Made by a program: the position numbers and the translations under genes
Part shown: piece after piece, positions 5,010-5,346 of the stretch
Layout: every line of letters starts with the position of its first letter
Numbering within the stretch: position 1 is the first letter of the stretch
The notes under the pieces: model-generated
Told to the model about the DNA's origin: nothing
The model's input: only the letters and a program-made list of their open reading frames with translations
The model's database searches: none
Origin: Candidatus Methanomethylophilaceae archaeon
GTDB lineage: Archaea; Thermoplasmatota; Thermoplasmata; Methanomassiliicoccales; Methanomethylophilaceae
DNA: 5,346 bases
Direction: 5' to 3'
Assembly: GCA_013329105.1 (NCBI GenBank)
Contig: DUKW01000001.1
Coordinates: forward strand, 1-5,346

Positions 5010-5143
5010 GTAGAATGGCAACTCACCCTTTGGATTGGAATAACGGACTATAGCCTGGTCATATCCCTAAGAACAAGACATTAGTTAAGTTGGGCGTAAT
5101 AGGTACGTGTTTTCAATCTTATAGGAAAAGGAGTTGAGATCGG

Positions 5144-5305
5144 ATGTCTTTTGACAGGGATAGACCACCCCGGGAGTTCCACAAGGCCACCTGCTCTGAC
5201 TGCGGTCAGGAATGCGAAGTGCCCTTCAAACCCACCCAGGGCAGGCCCGTCTATTGCAGGGAATGCTACAAGATTTATGGCCCTCCGAAAAAGGGAACTT
5301 TCTAA
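5144..5305 (+). CDS. CxxC-x17-CxxC zinc-ribbon protein, copy 2 (53 aa)
   Basis: Paralogue of the gene at 4757-4921 with the same architecture. The basic/acidic tail MSFDRDRPPREFHKAT is followed by CSDC at 17-20, the fifth cysteine at 23, EVPFKPTQGRPVY, CREC at 38-41 and YKIYGPPKKGTF. Here the start is a clear ATG, with AAGGAG 10 bases upstream (5128-5133). The N-terminal 19 residues resemble copy 1 only loosely (shared DRP, HK and CSxC), whereas the last 34 residues are identical in protein and DNA. Both copies keep all cysteines, so neither looks like a pseudogene. A predicted zinc-binding miniprotein of unknown function, possibly part of a longer tandem series continuing past the right edge. 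Confidence 0.9.
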   Translation: MSFDRDRPPREFHKATCSDCGQECEVPFKPTQGRPVYCRECYKIYGPPKKGTF

Positions 5306-5346
5306 CCAAAAAAATTGAACGGTAAATGGAGTCGGGAGTGCAAAAT
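5200..5346 (+). repeat. 147-bp exact direct repeat, copy B (reaches window end)
   Basis: Identical to 4816-4962. The left boundary is sharp: the preceding base and many upstream bases differ. The right boundary cannot be seen because identity continues to the final base given, so 147 bp is a minimum length. If this window is a whole contig, its end coincides with a repeat, a typical assembly break point. Confidence 0.97.

Noticed and set aside
4700..5026. A 108-codon minus-strand open frame and a 67-codon plus-strand frame covering zinc-ribbon copy 1
   Set aside because: Both are shadows of the zinc-ribbon gene in other frames; neither has a ribosome binding site or recognisable domain, while the third frame carries the full CxxC-x17-CxxC motif.
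5015..5053. A 12-codon ATG frame (MATHPLDWNNGL) between the zinc-ribbon genes, possible leader peptide
   Set aside because: It has no ribosome binding site and lies immediately after the TATA candidate, mostly upstream of or at the predicted transcript start; no attenuator structure is evident.

Overview
The window looks like a piece of a euryarchaeal chromosome. The leading candidates are Thermoplasmata-type lineages such as Methanomassiliicoccales relatives, but this is inference from gene content and signals, not a proven taxonomy. The supporting evidence is GGAGGTG-type ribosome binding sites, TATA-like boxes about 25 bp upstream of predicted transcript starts, at least one promoter whose spacing predicts a leaderless mRNA, several probable TTG starts, and CxxC-x17-CxxC zinc-ribbon miniproteins of a kind common in archaea. 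I see no mobile element, CRISPR array, tRNA or rRNA.

Layout. Positions 1-646 (minus strand) hold the first 215 codons of thiM, hydroxyethylthiazole kinase, a thiamin salvage enzyme cut by the left edge. Next, also on minus, is a 30-codon gene (817-909) with a near-perfect Shine-Dalgarno sequence that encodes a single-span membrane miniprotein. Upstream of it is a two-gene membrane operon (2949 to 1008, minus). Its products resemble YdbS and YdbT: one unit, then three units, each made of two membrane segments followed by a bacterial pleckstrin-homology (bPH2/DUF304) domain. A divergent promoter region (2950-3122) holds a TTTCCC-N9-GGGAAA inverted repeat and separates this operon from a plus-strand flavodoxin-like gene (3123-3563). 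That gene runs tail to tail, with only 6 bases between stops, into a minus-strand nitroreductase-family flavoenzyme (3570-4142). Upstream of the nitroreductase is a strong 13-position hairpin (4252-4280), then a minus-strand GYD-domain gene (4290-4574).

The right end holds two plus-strand zinc-ribbon genes (4757-4921 and 5144-5305). They share a 147-bp block that is identical base for base, covering the second half of the coding region plus 41 bases of 3' flank. The 5' halves and upstream regions have diverged, even at synonymous sites. The block runs exactly to the last base of the window. This is the most striking feature here: it is either recent gene conversion or segmental duplication, or an assembly break at a repeat.

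The genes do not form one pathway. ThiM is cofactor salvage, the PH-domain proteins are membrane-envelope proteins of uncertain role, and the flavodoxin-like protein and nitroreductase are both probable FMN proteins that could exchange electrons. I do not see convincing evidence of a new multi-gene system. The items most worth following are the zinc-ribbon duplication, the 30-aa membrane miniprotein, and the recurring GGGAA elements at the promoters of the two flavoprotein genes.
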